Below, one piece after another: positions 26,659-35,689 of a stretch of 64,000 nt of DNA (within the stretch, counting starts at the first letter, position 1; each line of letters opens with the position of its first letter). A model generated the notes under the pieces. It was not told where the DNA came from. It did no database searches and saw only the letters and a program-made list of their open reading frames with translations. Both the position numbers and the translations under genes were made by a program. Origin of the DNA: Lacrimispora indolis DSM 755 (GTDB lineage Bacteria; Bacillota; Clostridia; Lachnospirales; Lachnospiraceae); assembly GCF_000526995.1 (NCBI RefSeq), contig NZ_AZUI01000001.1:4630001-4694000 (forward strand), in the 5' to 3' direction.

Positions 26659-28038
26659 ATGGCAGATACAAAGAATGACTTTTCAAAAGGAAGCGTAATA
26701 GAAAACATATTAAAGCTGGCCGTGCCTATGACATTGGCCCAGCTGATCAATGTTCTGTATAACATCGTAGACAGGATATATATAGGAAGAATTCCGGAAA
26801 ATGCAACGTTGGCATTAACAGGGCTTGGCCTGTGCCTTCCCATCATTTCCATAGTCATTGCCTTTGCCAATTTATTCGGCATGGGGGGTGCGCCTATGTG
26901 CTCCATTGAGAGGGGGCGGGGAAATGAGGAAGAAGCTGAAAAGATCATGGGAAATTCTTTTATTTTAATGGTAGCCTTCGGCCTGGGACTTACTGTATCA
27001 GGCCTGGTATTAAAAAAGCCCATGCTCTATCTGTTTGGAGCCAGCGATCTGACCTATCCTTATGCGGATCAATACATCAGCATTTACCTGTTAGGCAATG
27101 TTTTCGTCATGATCGGCCTTGGAATGAACAGCTTTATCAATTCCCAGGGGTTTGGGACCATGGGGATGGTTACGGTTCTTTTGGGGGCAATTGCCAATAT
27201 TATTTTAGATCCTATATTCATTTTTGTTCTGGGACTGGGCGTAAGAGGGGCGGCCTATGCCACCGTATTGTCACAGTTTCTTTCTGCTCTCTGGATCGTT
27301 AAATTCCTGACAGGAAAGAAAACCATTTTAAAGCTAAAGACCTCCTGTTTTCGTTTAAAAAGGCACAGGGTAAAGGATATCGTTGCATTGGGAATGTCAG
27401 GCTTTACCATGTCCATTACCAACAGCCTGGTGCAGATCATGTATAATGCCTCTTTACAGCGTTATGGAGGTGATCTGTATGTGGGAGTTATGACTGTTAT
27501 CAATTCCATCCGGGAGGTGATTTCCATGCCTGTAAGCGGAGTCACCAACGGCGCACAGCCGGTCATGGGTTTTAATTATGGAGCAGGGGAATATAAACGG
27601 GTAAAGCGGGCGATTATTTTCACTTCAGTGGTGTCCATCACATATACCGCGGTCATGTGGGCACTGGTCCACGGCTTTCCGGAGTTCTTTATCCGCATTT
27701 TTAACCAGGAAGAGGAGCTGCTAAAAGCAGGCGTTCCGTCCATGCGGATCTATTACTTTGGCTTCTTTTTTATGTCCCTGCAGTTTGCGGGACAGTCCGT
27801 GTTTGTGGCTTTGGGAAAAGCAAGGAGGGCGGTGTTTTTTTCCATCTTCCGCAAGGTGGTGATCGTGGTCCCACTGATCATCCTCCTTCCCATCCTGATG
27901 GGGAACGGAACAGAAGGAATCTTTATGGCGGAACCTGTTTCCAATCTCATCGGAGGCGGAGCCTGCTTTTTGACCATGCTGATCACTGTATGGCCGGAGC
28001 TTAGTGGAAAAGAAAAAATTAAGAGGAGAAAAATATGA
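26659..28038 (+). CDS. MATE-family efflux transporter
   Basis: A 459-residue membrane protein with about 12 spans. N-terminal KLAVPMTLAQLINVLYNIVDRIYIG is the standard MatE start, and the second MatE half begins near LGMSGFTMSITNSLVQIMYN. It exports cationic drugs or metabolites in exchange for Na+ or H+. GTAAGGAGG precedes the ATG. The next gene overlaps its stop by 4 bp (ATGA), so the pair is translationally coupled. Confidence 0.92.
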   Translation: MADTKNDFSKGSVIENILKLAVPMTLAQLINVLYNIVDRIYIGRIPENATLALTGLGLCLPIISIVIAFANLFGMGGAPMCSIERGRGNEEEAEKIMGNSFILMVAFGLGLTVSGLVLKKPMLYLFGASDLTYPYADQYISIYLLGNVFVMIGLGMNSFINSQGFGTMGMVTVLLGAIANIILDPIFIFVLGLGVRGAAYATVLSQFLSALWIVKFLTGKKTILKLKTSCFRLKRHRVKDIVALGMSGFTMSITNSLVQIMYNASLQRYGGDLYVGVMTVINSIREVISMPVSGVTNGAQPVMGFNYGAGEYKRVKRAIIFTSVVSITYTAVMWALVHGFPEFFIRIFNQEEELLKAGVPSMRIYYFGFFFMSLQFAGQSVFVALGKARRAVFFSIFRKVVIVVPLIILLPILMGNGTEGIFMAEPVSNLIGGGACFLTMLITVWPELSGKEKIKRRKI

Positions 28039-28946
28039 AGATCATAACCAGGGATTATATTACAAACGTACTTTCAAAGGAAAATCCTCCCTGTGGCAGG
28101 ATCAGGGCAGGAGAGACCGTGGCTTTTGAGACTTACGACTGTTTTACAAACCAGTTTCTGCCGGAAGAGGCAACGTTTGAAAATGTGGTGAGGAAGCCGG
28201 GGAATCCGGCAACAGGACCTCTCTATATTGAGGGAGCCATGCCTGGAGACATGCTTAAAATCCATATTCTGGATATTGAGATGGGACCTGTGGGCATTGT
28301 TATGCTGGGACCTGGCAGCGGAAGTGAAAAAGAGGAATTTCCCCGAAAAGTATTAAGGCGGGTGCCTGTAAAGGGAGGGTATGCCTATTTCAATGAAAAG
28401 GTAAAAGTTCCGGTAAAGCCTATGATCGGCGTCATCGGAGTGGCTCCTGCAGGCGAGGGCGTTTCCACCATCACTCCCATGGACCATGGGGGAAATATGG
28501 ACTGCACCCAGATAAAAAAGGGAGCAGTCCTGTATCTGCCTGTGTTTGTGGAAGGGGCCCTTTTGTCCATGGGGGATTTTCACGCTCTTATGGGAGACGG
28601 GGAAGTGGAGGACTGCGGTCTGGAAATAGAAGGACGGGCTACGGTCAGGATAAACGTGGTGCGGAATAAAAACTGTGTGCCCTATCCAATGATTGAGACA
28701 GAGGATAAACTCATCACCATTGCCTCCAAGGAACAGGTGGAAGAAGCCTGGCGTGCGGCAGCCAGGCAGATGTACGGCTTTATGAAGGAGAAGGTGGGGA
28801 TGGATTATGAAGAGGCAGGGATGCTGCTTACCATGACCGGAGACCTTGTTATTTGCCAGACGGTAAATCCCATGAAAACGGTGAGAATGGAAATTCCCCG
28901 CCATATAACTCAAAGTTATGGTTTTGATTCCATTTCGGTAGAGTAA
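28035..28946 (+). CDS. acetamidase/formamidase family protein
   Basis: A 303-residue FmdA/AmdA-type amidohydrolase. Typical segments are NPATGPLYIEGAMPGD, IGVIGVAPAGEG, HGGNMDCTQI and GDFHALMGDGEV; the last two carry metal-binding residues. Family members hydrolyse formamide, acetamide or related amides to ammonia and the acid. Coupling by ATGA overlap to a MATE exporter is unusual and suggests shared handling of one compound, but which one is unknown. Confidence 0.9.
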   Translation: MKIITRDYITNVLSKENPPCGRIRAGETVAFETYDCFTNQFLPEEATFENVVRKPGNPATGPLYIEGAMPGDMLKIHILDIEMGPVGIVMLGPGSGSEKEEFPRKVLRRVPVKGGYAYFNEKVKVPVKPMIGVIGVAPAGEGVSTITPMDHGGNMDCTQIKKGAVLYLPVFVEGALLSMGDFHALMGDGEVEDCGLEIEGRATVRINVVRNKNCVPYPMIETEDKLITIASKEQVEEAWRAAARQMYGFMKEKVGMDYEEAGMLLTMTGDLVICQTVNPMKTVRMEIPRHITQSYGFDSISVE

Positions 28947-28962
28947 AACAGGCTGAAAATTC

Positions 28963-28991
28963 TTGACATCCAGGGCATTTTGGAAGATAAT
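28963..28991 (+). promoter_or_regulatory. sigma-A promoter of ilvE
   Basis: TTGACA (28963-28968) and GATAAT (28986-28991) with a 17-bp spacer. The resulting leader of about 150 nt contains the hairpin CCGGGTATCCCTTTGTACCCGG (29042-29063) and a stretch at 29066-29091 that matches the middle of repeat copy B. Confidence 0.7.
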
Positions 28992-29149
28992 GATAGACAA
29001 ATTATAAAAACTGACAGATATGCCGGTATGGGAAACACCCGCCGGGTATCCCTTTGTACCCGGTACACCCCATAGTGCGGGGTGAGCTGAGGCGGGGTGG
29101 GCTCTACCCAGACAGCGTGGGCACCTTAAGAGGAAAGGAAGAGTATCAC

Positions 29150-30220
29150 ATGCAAACAATCAGAATCGAAAAAACAACTTGCCCGAAAGAAAAGCCAGGC
29201 AAAGATAACCCGTTGTCATTTGGAACCATATTCACGGACCATATGTTTGAGGTGGATTATGAAGAGGGAAAGGGCTGGTATGACCCCAGAATTGTACCTT
29301 ATCATAAGCTGGAGCTGGATCCTTCCGCCATGGTATTCCATTACGGACAGGAGATGTTTGAGGGCTTAAAGGCATACAAGGCAGAGGATGGCCGGGTTTT
29401 ATTGTTCCGTCCGGATAAGAATATTGAGCGTGCAAACAGAAGCAACCGCAGGCTTTGCATCCCGGAAATCCCGGAAGATTTATTTTTGGAGGGATTAAAG
29501 TCAATTGTGAGCGTGGATCAGGACTGGATCCCCACAAAGCCGGGGACCTCTCTTTATATCAGACCCTTTGTGATCGCCACAGATCCCTTCCTGGGGGTCA
29601 GGCCTTCTCATACCTACAAATTCATGATCATTTTATCTCCTGTTGGAGCCTATTATGCCAGCGGCCTTGATCCGGTTAAAATCTGGATTGAGGATGAATA
29701 TGTGAGAGCCGTAAAGGGCGGCATCGGCGAGGCAAAGACCGGAGGAAATTACGTTGCTTCCCTGGCTTCCCAGGTAAAGGCACATGACGAGGGCTATTCC
29801 CAGGTGTTATGGCTTGACGGCGTTCACAGAAAATATATCGAAGAAGTGGGAGCCATGAACATCTTCTTTAAGATCAACGGTGTTGTCATTACACCGGAGT
29901 TAAACGGAAGCATCCTTCCCGGCGTTACCAGGGATTCCGTCATTGCCTTATGCAAAGAATGGGGAGTGCCTGTTGAAGAACGGAGAATTTCCGTTGATGA
30001 AGTGGTTGCAGCAGCAAGATCAGGAGCAATGGAGGAATGCTTTGGCACCGGAACGGCAGCCGTCATTTCACCGGTAGGGGAACTGCGGTTTGAAGAAGAC
30101 AGAATGTCTGTGGGAGGCGGAAGGATCGGAGATCTGACCCAGAAGCTTTATGATTCCATTACCGGCATTCAGCTTGGCAGCATCCAGGGACCGGAAGGCT
30201 GGGCCGTAGAAGTAAAATAA
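29150..30220 (+). CDS. ilvE: branched-chain amino acid aminotransferase
   Basis: A 356-residue fold type IV PLP enzyme that transfers the amino group between glutamate and the branched-chain 2-oxo acids. Marks: HYGQEMFEGLKAYK, the PLP-lysine region GEAKTGGNYVASL (lysine in AKTGGNY), EVGAMNIFF and FGTGTAAVISPVG. The ATG at 29150 follows AGGAAAGGA; the frame extends upstream through the leader without a ribosome site. It stands alone with its own promoter. Confidence 0.93.
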   Translation: MQTIRIEKTTCPKEKPGKDNPLSFGTIFTDHMFEVDYEEGKGWYDPRIVPYHKLELDPSAMVFHYGQEMFEGLKAYKAEDGRVLLFRPDKNIERANRSNRRLCIPEIPEDLFLEGLKSIVSVDQDWIPTKPGTSLYIRPFVIATDPFLGVRPSHTYKFMIILSPVGAYYASGLDPVKIWIEDEYVRAVKGGIGEAKTGGNYVASLASQVKAHDEGYSQVLWLDGVHRKYIEEVGAMNIFFKINGVVITPELNGSILPGVTRDSVIALCKEWGVPVEERRISVDEVVAAARSGAMEECFGTGTAAVISPVGELRFEEDRMSVGGGRIGDLTQKLYDSITGIQLGSIQGPEGWAVEVK

Positions 30221-30307
30221 AATCTTACAGAATTCCCACCGGCGGAGCTGATAAAAAGGCGCCGCCGGAAACTTTGAGAAAAGACAGAAAGAAAAAGGGA
30301 GCCGGAT

Positions 30308-31219
30308 ATGACAGCGGTACTGATAAAAGCAGCGGCATTTGTATCAATTATTATCATGGGGTACCTGCTCAAACGGGCAGGTTTTTTTCAGGCAAAGGAT
30401 TTTTATCTGGTCTCCAGAATCGTGATCAAGATCACCCTTCCGGCAGCCATTGTTTCTAATTTCAGCAAGATCACCATGGATTATTCACTTCTTTTTGTAT
30501 GCGTCATCGGCTTTTTATGCAACTGTGTTACGGTTGCGGCCGGGTATGTGATGGAGGCTGTAAAGTCCAGGGAGACTAAAGCTTTTGCAATGATCAATAT
30601 GTCCGGATATAATGTGGGAAATTTTACCATGCCCTTTGTACAGAGCTTTTTAAGCCCTGTGGGATTTGCGGCCACAAGCCTGTTTGACGCCGGAAATGCG
30701 GTGATGTGCACCGGGATGACTTATACTCTGGCCAGCATGGTCATAGGAGAAGAGGAAAAGCCTTCTATAAAAAAGGTGGTGCTTAAGCTGTTTTCCTCGG
30801 CTCCTTTTGATGCTTATGTCCTTATGACTGTTTTAAGCATATTAAATATTAAGCTGCCTTCTGTCCTGATCAGCCTTGCGGATACAGCAGGCGGAGCCAA
30901 TGCGTTTCTTGCTCTCTTAATGATTGGAATCGGTTTTGAGATCCGTATGGAAAAGGAAAAAATGAGCCAGATTTTCAGAATATTAGGGGTGCGGTATATC
31001 ATCGGGGTATTAATGGCAGTTGGATTTTACTATCTGGCGCCCTTTGGGCTGGAGGTGCGCCAGGCGCTGGCCATTGTGTCCTTAGGCCCTGTATCGTCGG
31101 TGGCACCTGCTTTTACCGGTGCTTTAAAGGGGGATATCGAGACGGCAAGCGCAGTTAATTCTTTGTCAATTGTGATCAGCATAGCTGCGATCACGGCAGC
31201 TCTGATCATTCTTTTGTGA
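30308..31219 (+). CDS. AEC-family transporter (auxin efflux carrier type)
   Basis: A 303-residue membrane protein with about ten spans. Characteristic parts are GYLLKRAGFFQAKDFYLVSRIVIKITLPA at the start and NVGNFTMPFVQSFL in the middle. Bacterial members export or import organic acids such as malate. It begins about 88 bp after ilvE without a clear promoter and may be read through from it. The substrate cannot be assigned. Confidence 0.85.
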   Translation: MTAVLIKAAAFVSIIIMGYLLKRAGFFQAKDFYLVSRIVIKITLPAAIVSNFSKITMDYSLLFVCVIGFLCNCVTVAAGYVMEAVKSRETKAFAMINMSGYNVGNFTMPFVQSFLSPVGFAATSLFDAGNAVMCTGMTYTLASMVIGEEEKPSIKKVVLKLFSSAPFDAYVLMTVLSILNIKLPSVLISLADTAGGANAFLALLMIGIGFEIRMEKEKMSQIFRILGVRYIIGVLMAVGFYYLAPFGLEVRQALAIVSLGPVSSVAPAFTGALKGDIETASAVNSLSIVISIAAITAALIILL

Positions 31220-31237
31220 AAATTTTTTTTATGACGC

Positions 31238-31265
31238 TTGACAAACAGCTTAACCGTGCTATAAT
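31238..31265 (+). promoter_or_regulatory. sigma-A promoter of the thrS T-box leader
   Basis: TTGACA (31238-31243) and TATAAT (31260-31265) with a 16-bp spacer, directly before the T-box leader. Confidence 0.85.
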
Positions 31266-31537
31266 CTAAAATTATAAAGCAATACAGAAAAAGCATTGAC
31301 AAGACCAGTATCATATCAGGAAAGGCCAGAGAGAGGCGTGTTTGGTGGAAGCGCTTTACGGGAATGACATGAGAAGACCAGCTTGGAGCGTCCCTTAATG
31401 GGGAACGGTGACTCCGTTATCGTCGTAAGAAGTGGTTTGGACATTTATTTTGTTCACTCAAAAAGGGTGGAACCGCGATTTCTTTGAATAGAATCGTCCC
31501 TTTCTGTATGGAAACATACGGAAAGGGGCTTTTTTTG
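31266..31537 (+). ncRNA. T-box riboswitch leader of thrS
   Basis: The diagnostic T-box AGGGTGGAACCGCG is at 31464-31477. It is followed by the terminator helix CCCTTTCTGTATG / CATACGGAAAGGGG (31498-31528) with a T-run to 31536. Upstream, AGAGAGGCG and GGTGGAAGC fit stem I elements, and the triplet ACC (31377-31379) in GAAGACCAGC is a suitable threonine specifier codon. Uncharged tRNA-Thr would stabilise the antiterminator and switch thrS on. Confidence 0.93.
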
Positions 31538-31702
31538 TAGAAAAGTTCTCTGAACTTCTCTGCAAAATAAAAATGCTCCGCTGTGGATGTGCACTGCGGC
31601 GTAAGCGGTGGATGCCGTTATGCGACCGCCGCAGACGCAAGAGTTTGCTTCGCAAACTCTTTATTCTTCACAATAATAATAAGAAAAGGAGATTGATGGA
31701 AA

Positions 31703-33664
31703 ATGAAGATTACGTTAAAAGACGGCTCAGTCAAGGAATATGAACATGCAATGTCAGTGATTGACATCGCTTCTGATATAAGCGAAGGCCTGGCCAGAAA
31801 TGCCTGCGCAGGCGAAGTGGATGGAAAGGTTGTAGATTTGAGGACAGTGGTTGAAGAGGACTGCAGTTTAAGCATTCTCACGGTAAACGATCCTGCAGGT
31901 CTTTCTGCTTACCGCCATACAGCAAGCCACATCCTGGCTCAGGCAGTAAAAAGGCTGTATCCTCAGGCAAAGCTTGCCATCGGACCTTCCATTGAAAATG
32001 GGTTTTATTATGATTTTGATATCCCATCCTTTTCAAGAGAAGATCTGGATAAAATTGAAAACGAGATGAAGAAGATCATAAAGGAAGGGACAAAAATTGA
32101 GCGCTTTACCCTTCCAAGAGAAGAAGCAATCAAATTCATGGAGGAAAAGGGCGAGCCTTATAAGGTAGAGCTGATCCAGGATCTTCCGGAAGGTGCGGAG
32201 ATTTCTTTCTACCGCCAGGGCGAATTTACGGATCTTTGTGCAGGACCTCACCTGATGAGCACAAAGCCCATCAAGGCATTTAAGCTCACTTCTTCCTCAG
32301 GAGCATACTGGAGAGGCAGCGAGAAGAATGCCATGCTGACCCGTGTATACGGCACTGCTTTCGCCAAAAAGGAAGAGTTAAATGAATATCTGGAATATCT
32401 GGCAAATATCAAAAACCGGGATCATAACAAGCTGGGCCGTGACTTGGAGATTTTTGCAACAGTGGATGTAATCGGCCAGGGACTTCCTCTTTTGATGCCA
32501 AAGGGTGCAAAAATTGTCCAGACCATGCAAAGATGGATCGAGGATGAAGAAGAGAAGCGGGGATATATGAGAACAAAGACCCCTCTCATGGCAAAGAAGG
32601 ACTTATACATCATTTCCGACCACTGGGATCATTACAAGGAAGGCATGTTTGTTCTGGGAAATGAGGAAACGGATGATGAAGTATTTGCCCTCCGTCCAAT
32701 GACCTGTCCGTTCCAGTACTATGTTTATAAACAAAGCCAGAAATCCTACAGGGATCTGCCTTGCAGATACGGCGAGACTTCCACCCTGTTCCGCAACGAG
32801 GATTCCGGCGAAATGCACGGATTGACCCGTGTACGGCAGTTTACTATTTCCGAAGGCCATTTAATCGTACGCCCTGACCAGATTGAAGAAGAGTTTAAGG
32901 GCTGCGTGGATCTGGCGAAATACTGTCTCACAACTCTTGGCCTGGAAGGCGACGTGACCTATCAGATGTCCAAATGGGATCCAAACAAGGCAGATCATTA
33001 TCTGGGAACACCGGAAATGTGGGATGAAGTGGAAGGCATGATGAGAAAGATCCTGGACCACATCGGAATCCAGTATACGGAAGCTGCGGGAGAAGCGGCA
33101 TTCTACGGGCCAAAGCTGGATATTCAGGCAAAGAACGTATACGGCAAGGAAGATACCATGATCACCATTCAGCTTGACATGTTCTTAGCGGAGCGTTTTG
33201 ATATGAGCTTTGTAGATAAGGATGGAACAAAGAAACGTCCTTATATCATCCACAGAACTTCCATGGGCTGCTATGAAAGAACCCTTGCATGGCTGATTGA
33301 AAAATACGAAGGAGCATTCCCAACCTGGTTATGTCCGGAGCAGGTGCGCGTTCTTCCTATTTCTGAAAAATATCATGAATATGCAGGGAAGGTTGCGTCT
33401 CAGTTAAAGGAAAACGGCATTCTGGCAACGGTTGACGAGCGTGCGGAAAAAATCGGATATAAAATCCGTGAAGCGCGTTTGTCAAAGCTTCCTTATATGC
33501 TGGTAGTAGGCCAGAAGGAGGAAGAAGATGGTGTTGTATCTGTCCGCAGCCGTTTCAACGGCGATGAGGGACAGCGCCCGCTTTCCGATTTTATTGATGA
33601 TATCTGCCGTGAGATCCGCACAAAGGAAATCAAAAAGGTAAATGTAACAGAAGAAGCAAAATAA
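31703..33664 (+). CDS. thrS: threonine--tRNA ligase
   Basis: A 653-residue class II synthetase. Domain order: TGS (residues 1-60), the zinc-type editing domain with HTASHILAQA and DLCAGPH, catalytic core with MTCPFQYYVY, RYGETSTLFRNEDSGEMHG (motif 2) and RTSMGCYERTLAWLIE (motif 3), and the anticodon-binding domain starting VRVLPISEKY. Length and order are normal. AAAGGAG site precedes ATG 31703. The leader at 31266 controls it. About 160 bp between the T-box terminator and the gene hold a GC-rich hairpin region and an AAGAGTTTGC/GCAAACTCTT hairpin. Confidence 0.97.
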   Translation: MKITLKDGSVKEYEHAMSVIDIASDISEGLARNACAGEVDGKVVDLRTVVEEDCSLSILTVNDPAGLSAYRHTASHILAQAVKRLYPQAKLAIGPSIENGFYYDFDIPSFSREDLDKIENEMKKIIKEGTKIERFTLPREEAIKFMEEKGEPYKVELIQDLPEGAEISFYRQGEFTDLCAGPHLMSTKPIKAFKLTSSSGAYWRGSEKNAMLTRVYGTAFAKKEELNEYLEYLANIKNRDHNKLGRDLEIFATVDVIGQGLPLLMPKGAKIVQTMQRWIEDEEEKRGYMRTKTPLMAKKDLYIISDHWDHYKEGMFVLGNEETDDEVFALRPMTCPFQYYVYKQSQKSYRDLPCRYGETSTLFRNEDSGEMHGLTRVRQFTISEGHLIVRPDQIEEEFKGCVDLAKYCLTTLGLEGDVTYQMSKWDPNKADHYLGTPEMWDEVEGMMRKILDHIGIQYTEAAGEAAFYGPKLDIQAKNVYGKEDTMITIQLDMFLAERFDMSFVDKDGTKKRPYIIHRTSMGCYERTLAWLIEKYEGAFPTWLCPEQVRVLPISEKYHEYAGKVASQLKENGILATVDERAEKIGYKIREARLSKLPYMLVVGQKEEEDGVVSVRSRFNGDEGQRPLSDFIDDICREIRTKEIKKVNVTEEAK

Positions 33665-33787
33665 ACAGAACTTGTCATGGTTCATGAAAACAGCGAGAGA
33701 AAGGCTTGTGAGAATAGTTTCCTTTTTCAAGGTGCATACTACTCCTGAAACATCATTTTAAGTAAGAATATCAGGAGGAAATGGGCC

Positions 33788-34102
33788 ATGACAAAATTAG
33801 ACTGTAATGTAACAAGCTGTCTTCACAATTCCGATAATTATTGCTGCAAGTCCGCCATCATCGTAGAGGGATCTCAGGCAAAGGACAGCTATGATACCTG
33901 CTGCGGAAGCTTTGATGAGAATAAGGACGGTACCTTCCATAACTTGTTCAAAACTCCGGAAAGCCGCCTGGAGGTGGACTGCGAGGCTGTCAACTGCGTA
34001 TACAATGAAGGCCGACACTGTTCAGCAGAGCACATCGGAATTGCAGGAGACGGTGCAAGCTCATCAGAGCATACCGAATGTTCAACTTTTAAAACCAGAT
34101 AA
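33788..34102 (+). CDS. DUF1540 domain protein (two domains)
   Basis: A 104-residue protein with two copies of a small cysteine motif: LDCNVTSCLHNSDNYCCKSAI at the start and VDCEAVNCVYNEGRHCSAEHI from about residue 62, each followed by a further cysteine region. DUF1540 proteins of Clostridia are thought to be small metal-binding proteins; the function is unknown. Own ribosome site AGGAGG and a terminator after the gene make it a separate unit. Confidence 0.88.
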   Translation: MTKLDCNVTSCLHNSDNYCCKSAIIVEGSQAKDSYDTCCGSFDENKDGTFHNLFKTPESRLEVDCEAVNCVYNEGRHCSAEHIGIAGDGASSSEHTECSTFKTR

Positions 34103-34110
34103 ACCTGCGG

Positions 34111-34150
34111 AAATAAAATGCGCCAGGATAAGTCCTGACGCATTTTATTT
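34111..34150. terminator. bidirectional intrinsic terminator
   Basis: AAATAAAATGCG pairs with CGCATTTTATTT, with an inner AGGA/TCCT arm. It separates the convergent DUF1540 and EamA genes. Confidence 0.88.
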
Positions 34151-34165
34151 TGAACAGGCTGCCGG

Positions 34166-34579
34166 TCATAAAATCATAACAAAGGTTCCCGCTGTAATCA
34201 GAAGGATTCCTATAAGCTTATTCATGGTGAATTGTTCGTGGAGTATGAGAAAAGCCAAAAGAACGGTGAGAACAATGCTCAGTTTATCCACAGGAACCAC
34301 CTTGGAAGCTTCCCCTATTTGAAGGGCTTTGTAATAGCAGATCCAGGAGAGGCCGGTGGCAAGGCCGGACAGGATGAGAAAAAGCCAGCTTTTTCTGCTG
34401 ATTTCGGAAAGTCCGGTCTGGGCTCCCGTTAGAAAAACGATCATCCAGGCCATGAGTACCACCACAACCGTCCGGATGGCCGTAGCCAGATTGGAATTGA
34501 CTCCTTCAATTCCCATTTTAGCCAGAATGGAAGTAAAGGCGGCAAAAATGGAAGAAAGAAGAGCGAAAACAAACCACAT
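34166..34579 (-). CDS. EamA-family transporter, single-domain
   Basis: A 137-residue membrane protein with four to five spans and one EamA repeat: ALLSSIFAAFTSILAKMGIEGV at the start, GLATGLSWICYYKALQIGEAS in the middle and ILLITAGTFVMIL at the end. Full DMT transporters have ten spans from two repeats; half-size members such as this probably work as dimers. It has its own ribosome site and is convergent with the preceding gene. Confidence 0.88.
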   Translation of the reverse strand: MWFVFALLSSIFAAFTSILAKMGIEGVNSNLATAIRTVVVVLMAWMIVFLTGAQTGLSEISRKSWLFLILSGLATGLSWICYYKALQIGEASKVVPVDKLSIVLTVLLAFLILHEQFTMNKLIGILLITAGTFVMIL

Positions 34580-34689
34580 ATCATGCCTCCTGATGTTTTT
34601 ATTTTATTACATATTATGATTGTAGCCCTGATGTTGGGAAGTTGCAAGAAAAATATTATAAGGAAAGTATGCATGCTTTGAAAAATATG

Positions 34690-34718
34690 TTGACAGAAAG
34701 CTAAATATATAGTATTAT
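34690..34718 (+). promoter_or_regulatory. sigma-A promoter of the infC-rpmI-rplT operon
   Basis: TTGACA (34690-34695), 17-bp spacer, TATTAT (34713-34718). Confidence 0.8.
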
Positions 34719-34724
34719 AACATA

Positions 34725-34928
34725 AGTTGTGAAAACAGCAAACAGGAAAGTAGGTATCCGCCTCACCACGGCACGAGTAAGTGTCCCTGGTTCATAGCCT
34801 TTGGTACATAGGTGTACTTTATGGAGACTTTGGTGGTGGATAGCGTTTGTCTATCTACTTTTTTTATGCCTATGGGCAAGCAATGTGGAATCCAGCCAAC
34901 ACACACTATATAATGGAGGTGCACGACA
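34725..34928 (+). ncRNA. infC leader (L20-leader type attenuator)
   Basis: A 200-nt leader precedes infC. It ends in an intrinsic terminator, GTGGATAG / CTATCTAC with a T-run (34836-34865), well before the gene. An upstream segment TATCCGCCTCACCAC (about 34755-34769) can pair with GTGGTGGATA and so compete with the terminator stem. In Bacillus the equivalent leader is controlled by ribosomal protein L20. Function here is inferred from position and fold. Confidence 0.75.
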
Positions 34929-35438
34929 ATTAGCGATTTAATGATTAATGAACAGATCAGAGATAAGGAAGTTCTGTTGATTGGTGAAAACGGAGAAAAA
35001 TTAGGGATCATGTCTACCAGGGATGCTTTGCAGATGGCAAAGGAAGCAGAACTGGATCTGGTTAAGATTGCTCCGACTGCAAAACCACCGGTTTGTAAGA
35101 TTATTGATTATGGTAAATATCGTTATGAACTGGCAAGGAAAGAAAAAGAAGCTAAAAAGAAACAGAAGGTAATCGAAGTAAAGGAAGTTCGTTTATCTCC
35201 TAACATTGACACCAACGATTTAAACACGAAGATGAGCGCCGCAAGGAAGTTCCTCGAAAAGGGAGATAAAGTTAAGGTAACCTTACGTTTCAGAGGTCGT
35301 GAGATGGCGCATATGTCAAAGTCAAGGTATATTTTGGATGACTTCGCTGAGAAGTTAGCCGATATTGCGGTTATTGACAAGCCAGCTAAGGTGGAAGGAA
35401 GAAGCATGATTATATTTTTGAATGCAAAACGCCAGTAG
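34929..35438 (+). CDS. infC: translation initiation factor IF-3, ATT start codon
   Basis: IF-3 of 169 residues: N-terminal LMINEQIRDKEVLLIGENGEKLG, the linker KYRYELARKEKEAKKKQK, and the C-terminal domain with LRFRGREMAH. The frame contains an ATG at 34941, but the TGGAGGT ribosome site (34914-34920) is 21 bases from it. An in-frame ATT at 34929 is 9 bases from that site and gives ISDLMINEQIR. Rare ATT starts are known for infC in many bacteria and allow IF-3 to repress its own synthesis, because IF-3 rejects non-AUG starts. I therefore place the start at 34929. Confidence 0.93.
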   Translation: MSDLMINEQIRDKEVLLIGENGEKLGIMSTRDALQMAKEAELDLVKIAPTAKPPVCKIIDYGKYRYELARKEKEAKKKQKVIEVKEVRLSPNIDTNDLNTKMSAARKFLEKGDKVKVTLRFRGREMAHMSKSRYILDDFAEKLADIAVIDKPAKVEGRSMIIFLNAKRQ

Positions 35439-35462
35439 AACATTATCAAGGAGGAAAATACA

Positions 35463-35660
35463 ATGCCTAAATTAAAAACAAGCAAATCAGCTGCAAAACG
35501 CTTTAAAGTTACAGGAACAGGAAAGCTTGTAAGAAATAAAGCTTACAAATCTCACATCTTAACTAAGAAATCTACTAAGAGAAAAAGAAACCTTAGAAAA
35601 GATATCGTTACCGATGCAACCAACGCAAAAGTAATGAAGAAGATTTTACCATATTTATAG
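35463..35660 (+). CDS. rpmI: 50S ribosomal protein L35
   Basis: A 65-residue basic protein: [20 protein letters not shown], then [16 protein letters not shown]. Full length for L35. It lies between infC and rplT with an AAGGAGG site. Confidence 0.97.
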   Translation: MPKLKTSKSAAKRFKVTGTGKLVRNKAYKSHILTKKSTKRKRNLRKDIVTDATNAKVMKKILPYL

Positions 35661-35689
35661 GATCTTAAGTTAAGAAGGAGGAAAAACTG

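Noticed and set aside
28353..29159. 268-codon minus-strand frame opposite the acetamidase gene
   Set aside because: Antisense to a clear acetamidase gene and rich in His, Cys and Phe as expected for a reverse-frame shadow.
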